NCBI GenBank assembly: GCA_905116865.2
Contig: CAJHNH020006924.1
Span: forward strand, 125,001-189,000
Direction of reading: 5' to 3'
Length of the DNA: 64,000 nucleotides
Source: Candidula unifasciata
Taxonomy: Eukaryota; Mollusca; Gastropoda; Stylommatophora; Geomitridae
The notes beneath the pieces are model-generated. The model saw only the letters and a list, made by a program, of their open reading frames with translations, ran no database searches and was not told where the DNA came from. Positions within the stretch are counted from its first letter, which is position 1, and each line of letters starts with the position of its first letter. Made by a program: the position numbers and the translations under genes. Shown here piece after piece: positions 60,066 through 64,000 of this stretch.

Positions 60066-62320
60066 GAAATAACCAGAAAACAGACAATACAGTGATCTGA
60101 AATGATAAAGCATTAGAGGAAGTTGAAGAATGTATACACATTGGAAGTAAAGTTACTTTAATATGGATTCTAAAGAATGTACCATGAAAAATAAACAAAG
60201 AAAATCAAGCATTTGCCATGCTTAACAATATATGGAAGTCAAAATGGCTTAGTTTAAAGACAAAACTCAGATTATGCAACAGCAACATTTTAGGAATAAT
60301 AGTGTGCAACAGTGAGTGTTGTAAAGGATAGCAGACATTGCGCATAAACTAGAGAGTGTTAAAAATTGATTTCTGATAATCCTGTGAATATGACATAGGA
60401 AAGACAAGGAGGAAGACAGCATGCTCATCACTGACAAACATTATCAAAGGAAGAAGATAGAGATTAACTGGCAGAATGCCTCATGACACTTTGGCAAGGA
60501 CAGTTTTTTGATGCACAGCAGATTAAAAAAATTATTTAACTATCTACTTGACTTGCAAAGAGGCTAAAGACACAAGGTAATTGTCTGTTGAGGAAAACAG
60601 ATTTCTTGAGTGTTTTCTTAGGCAAATGTAAACAATTTGAGAAAACACTGTATGACAACTAGTCACATGTAATACACTGTATGAGAACCAGTCACAAGTA
60701 ACACACTGTATGAGAACCAGTCACATGTAACACACTGTATGAGAACCAGTCACATGTAACACTGCTTGTGGAACAGTGATTTTGGTCACAGGCATGAGGG
60801 AAAGTTAAGGCTTTTGTGATGTATCTATGGAGATACTCCAGGGGCCAGCAGACTCTGTGCTGGTTTTACAGATTCTCACACAAGACTCCTGTACTCATCT
60901 TCTTCATGTGCTACAGGTAATGGTTTACCTTTGTGACCTAAGCCGAGTTGGCAGGGTATCTCGGAGTTGCTGGTCCCCAGAGATGCAGTGTCAAATCCAT
61001 CTTTCATCAGCCCACTCCCCATTCATGGGCGAAAACAGCTTTGAAAGCTCATTTGGAACATGAGTAAAGCTGTTAGCCAAATGTACTACCAATTGAAATG
61101 AGAAATCTGTGTTAAAACATCTGTTGAGTAAAATAACCACTGAACTGCTGAAACAGCCGTAGACCAAGAGGTTTGCTTGCAGCTTAGATGAGCAATGTCT
61201 CTAGTAGGCGGTATCATGGTACAGTTTAGTCTCCGTACATCCTTTGTTGATCCTCAACATGATCGTTACTGCATTGAGGTAAACCACAAATATATGCAGC
61301 TGTTTAGGCACAAATGTCCATCAGATCAATATCCTATGACATAGCAGCAAAGTCTTAAATGTCTGACCACAAAATGTCCTACTGTTTGGCAGAAAGGTTC
61401 AGATGTCAGTTATCATTGGCCCTACTCCCTGGAGTGTTGGGACCAATTAGGAGAAGCACACTTTTTCCATACTGTTGTGCTAAGTGTCCAGGTGAAACAA
61501 AGCTAAAGGTGTCTTAGGTGCGGAAGAAGAATTTACCTATTTGTGTGATCTTCCAAGTTTCAGACCTGCCGGCTTCTCCCAGCTGATCCTGGGGAACAGG
61601 TGAGGGGTGCAGTCTGTGATGAGTTGGAAGCTCAATATACAGATGTGAAGTTAAGCAGTAATGTGCAGGACGGGACGATTTCTTGCATGAGCCCATGACC
61701 AGAGTATCATGTGTTGGCTTTGCATTTATGGAAGCCTTCTTGAATGGTGGGGAATACACGTGGTCTTCCCCTGACTTTCCTTGAGGGTGATCAGTGTACA
61801 CATGGATGCCCTGGACAGTTTTCCAGGAGCAACGCCTGTAGATTACGGGACAAGGAGACACCACATAAACAAGGCTACATCATGTCCCTTGAAGTTGAGG
61901 CAGTCAACAAATGCTTGATAAAGTTGGATGTGTCGGCCAAAAGGCACAGATATCACAGTTTTGCTGCAAACGGGCACATGGCAGTTGGATGAATGAAAAG
62001 AAGTAGCACGCTGCTTGGAAATAAAAGAGTTGATGTTTTATCATTCTTAGCTCTTTCTGCCTCAAGTGATGTGCCATGTATGACAGGATATTTTATTCAT
62101 TTATAACAACACATTATGTATCTTTTTTAAATTTTTTTAATTATCATGCATTTAGTCAGGGATTCTAAAGAACTACAATGATTGTGTGGAAGTAGTTAAC
62201 CTGTGAATTTGTTATTGACATCACTGTGTCTCTGTTGTATCAGCTGATTTCTCCCGGAAACAACAAAAATTAAATATATTGACAGCTATGTTTAATTGAA
62301 ACTTTTATTCTCTCTTTGAT
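60066..62320. other. Intergenic DNA upstream of the DLEC1-like exon
   Basis: Apart from the minisatellite at 60640-60765, nothing certain. A 116-codon minus ORF (61864-61514) and a 78-codon plus ORF (60827) lack motifs. The promoter and any non-coding first exon of the 62.4-kb gene probably lie here. Confidence 0.45.
60640..60765. repeat. 27-29 bp minisatellite, four copies
   Basis: Unit ACACTGTATGAGAACCAGTC plus ACATGTA(AC). Confidence 0.88.
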
Positions 62321-62323
62321 CAG

Positions 62324-62593
62324 TTTAAAACCGCCAAGACTTAAGTACACTATTTGTGCACATGAACACACAAAATGAACTTACCAGAAAATCACTTACC
62401 TGTGCTAGAAACAACTATGAACTCTGTGCCACCTTCAGCTGCTCATTCACAGGATGTTCGTCATGTACTTGCCAGATCATTTCAAGATCTGTATACTCGT
62501 GACAGTTTTAAGTTTGAAACAATCAACAATTTGAGGATTTCAAAATCAAGTGATGATGCATACCATGAGCAGTATGTGAACAAATTGTTACAG
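62324..62593 (+). CDS. Probable DLEC1/CFAP81-like N-terminal exon (gene continues beyond the window)
   Basis: A good acceptor (CTCTCTTTGATCAG, ending 62323) opens this exon. After a short 5' UTR with an in-frame TGA at 62363, the ATG at 62375 starts 73 codons that end at CAG|GTTTGT (62593), phase 0. The segment DVRHVLARSFQDLYTRD, followed by SSDDAYHEQYVNKLLQ, resembles the N-terminal region of DLEC1 as I recall it (DISHLLTGVFRNLY and RHEEFVDQLQQ). DLEC1 (CFAP81) is a large, ASH/MSP-domain ciliary and sperm-axoneme protein. Only one exon is visible and the match is from memory, so the family call is moderate; that it is a real exon is more secure. Upstream promoter or non-coding exons may lie within 60-62.3 kb. 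Confidence 0.58.
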
Positions 62594-62644
62594 GTTTGTT
62601 TCGTGACTTGTAGACAACTATTATAATATATGGCTCTAGTGCAT

Positions 62645-62668
62645 GTGGGAGGGAGTGAGGGAGGGAGG

Positions 62669-62749
<81 letters not shown>

Positions 62750-62765
62750 TGGGAGGAGGAGGGCG
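62645..62765. repeat. (GA)n/GGGA microsatellite
   Basis: GGGAGGGAGTGAGGGAGGGA, then GAGAGAGA with AAAG interruptions. About 50 bp after the donor of the DLEC1-like exon. Confidence 0.95.
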
Positions 62766-63059
62766 CTAGCTGTAATTGAGAAGAATTAAATCTTTATTAC
62801 AAATTTTCAGGAATAATGTTCATTCATACCGTACACAATCATTGAGTGCTTATGTTTGTGTATGTATGTGTGTGTGTGTGGATCTAAATTTACTAATTCT
62901 CTTTGGAGGCTCATTGTCCCCTTAGAAAGAAAAACCCCTAATTAATTGACTTTTACAAAAAGCTTGTTGGGAGATAATGGGTTTATTCTTGTCTCCCCCC
63001 TCCCCTCCCCCAACAGTGGGGCTCTGAACTCACACATGAATTACAGTTGACCAGCAGGC

Positions 63060-63240
63060 ACTCAGTGAGTGATGTGGTCTGTGTCACATCTGCCATGTTT
63101 ATTCCCCAGGACATTTTCTGGCCTCCATTGTAGGTTTGGTTGAGCTAGATACCATAGATTAAATTTAATAAATAAGTTTAGCCTTAGTGCAGATTCAAAT
63201 CCTAGACCTTTGATTCGGTGTGCAAATTTTTATGTACTGT
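63060..63240 (-). mobile_element. SINE family 2, copy 7
   Basis: Minus strand: AGGTCTAGGATTTGAATCTG (B box), CAACCAAACCTACAATGGAG and TCCTGGGGAATAAACATGGC, ending ACCACATCACTCACTGAGTG. Confidence 0.75.
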
Positions 63241-63267
63241 GTTACCATAAAAAATATGTAGTAAATA

Positions 63268-63967
63268 CAACATGAAGATCAATGTAAACAAAACCGAAAC
63301 AATGCAAGTTAGTAGAACCCCTGCCCCACTACACATACAGCTGAATGGTTCTGCCCTGAATCAAGTTAGGGAGCTTTAATATCCAGGAAGTGTGATCACA
63401 GAAGATGGTAGATTTGACAGAGAAATAGAAACCAGATGTCAGAAAGCAAATGCACTTATATACCAATTGTCACCATTATTAAGACATCCAAGCATAACTA
63501 TGAGTGCAAAGAGACAGATTATTAATAGCATATTCATTCCAACATTAAGCTACCAGTGCCAAACATGGACACTATCAAAAGCCCATATACGCAAAATTAC
63601 CACCTGCGAGATGAGGTGCCTGAGAAAAGCAGCCAACCTAACCATACCAGATCGAGTGAATAATGAAACTATCAGGCAAATTGTGGGAACGACACCTTGT
63701 ACTAGATTCATAAAGAAACAGCAGATCAAGTGGTTTGGCCATCTCATTAGGATGCAGCAAGATCAAATACCATCACAAGCACTACATCTCAGAAGATCAA
63801 CTACAAGAGCAAGAGGACGGCGGCGGAAAACATGGATTGATAACATTAAAGACACTCTATGCCTTCACGGCATGACAATAGCCAGTGGCAGTCAACGTGC
63901 ACTGGATCGCAAATTATTCCTCCCCACGACACTAAATGGCAGAAGTGGTTTATGATGATGATGATAT
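63268..63967 (+). pseudogene. LINE family A-related 3' end at the window edge
   Basis: Starts MKINVNKTETMQVSR, then after a stop (TAA) GSVITEDGRFDREIETRCQK, INSIFIPTLSYQCQTWTLSK, KITTCEMRCLRKAANL, KWFGHLIRMQ, RARGRRRKTWIDNIKD and ALDRKLFL, stop at 63955. Ends in a TGATGATGATGA tail, typical of RTE-like elements that end in short tandem repeats. A diverged relative of family A; lacks the catalytic part. Confidence 0.88.
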
Positions 63968-64000
63968 TACCATTATATCCATATACAGTATGCATTATCT

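Noticed and set aside
61514..61864. 116-aa minus-strand ORF
   Set aside because: Looked for RNase H or transposase motifs because it opens MVSPCPVIYRRCSW; none found.

Overview
This is intron-rich, repeat-rich animal nuclear DNA. It has GT-AG introns, an exon-split mitochondrial gene, and many fragments of non-LTR retrotransposons, DNA transposons, tRNA-derived SINEs, minisatellites and microsatellites. It is AT-rich and holds no operons, rRNA genes or CRISPR array. The repeat spectrum fits a mollusc, perhaps a gastropod, but this is an inference and no sequence here proves the phylum.

Main gene (minus strand, coding 46298 down to 17236): I can assemble 15 coding exons into one open frame of 2055 nt (684 aa). 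It encodes MIC60/mitofilin (IMMT), the inner-membrane core subunit of the MICOS complex. All splice phases agree, provided the intron after exon 12 uses a GC-AG donor. Exon 7 has a tandem NAGNAG acceptor that would add or remove one alanine. The start exon lies in a locally CpG-containing stretch at about 46.2-46.5 kb.

Second gene (plus strand, right edge): a 73-residue first coding exon at 62375-62593 resembles the N-terminal region of DLEC1/CFAP81, a ciliary protein. The rest lies beyond the window.

Layout: 0-2.3 kb, dispersed repeats. 2.3-5.4 kb, a large 38/42-bp satellite with higher-order structure. 6.0-7.0 kb, alternating CT-microsatellite/spacer repeats. 7.6-8.2 kb, a near-perfect 32-bp minisatellite. 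9.5-11.8 kb, a 29-bp minisatellite split by a hAT-like insertion and by unidentified DNA. 12.3 kb, a SPIN-like hAT miniature element with a perfect 8-bp target duplication. 14.9-16.7 kb, LINE fragments. 17.2-46.3 kb, MIC60, whose introns carry an internally deleted LINE, a broken Mutator-like transposase gene, a dead mariner with intact ends, and many SINEs. 46.5-63 kb, intergenic DNA with a 2.7-kb degenerate LINE (endonuclease plus reverse transcriptase), I-type LINE RNase H remnants, SINEs and long microsatellites. 63.3-64 kb, another LINE 3' end.

No new multi-gene system is visible. The most interesting signals are the SPIN-like element (a family known for horizontal transfer), repeated insertion of DNA transposons into minisatellites, the possible descent of the big satellite from a SINE piece, and the two unusual splice sites in MIC60.
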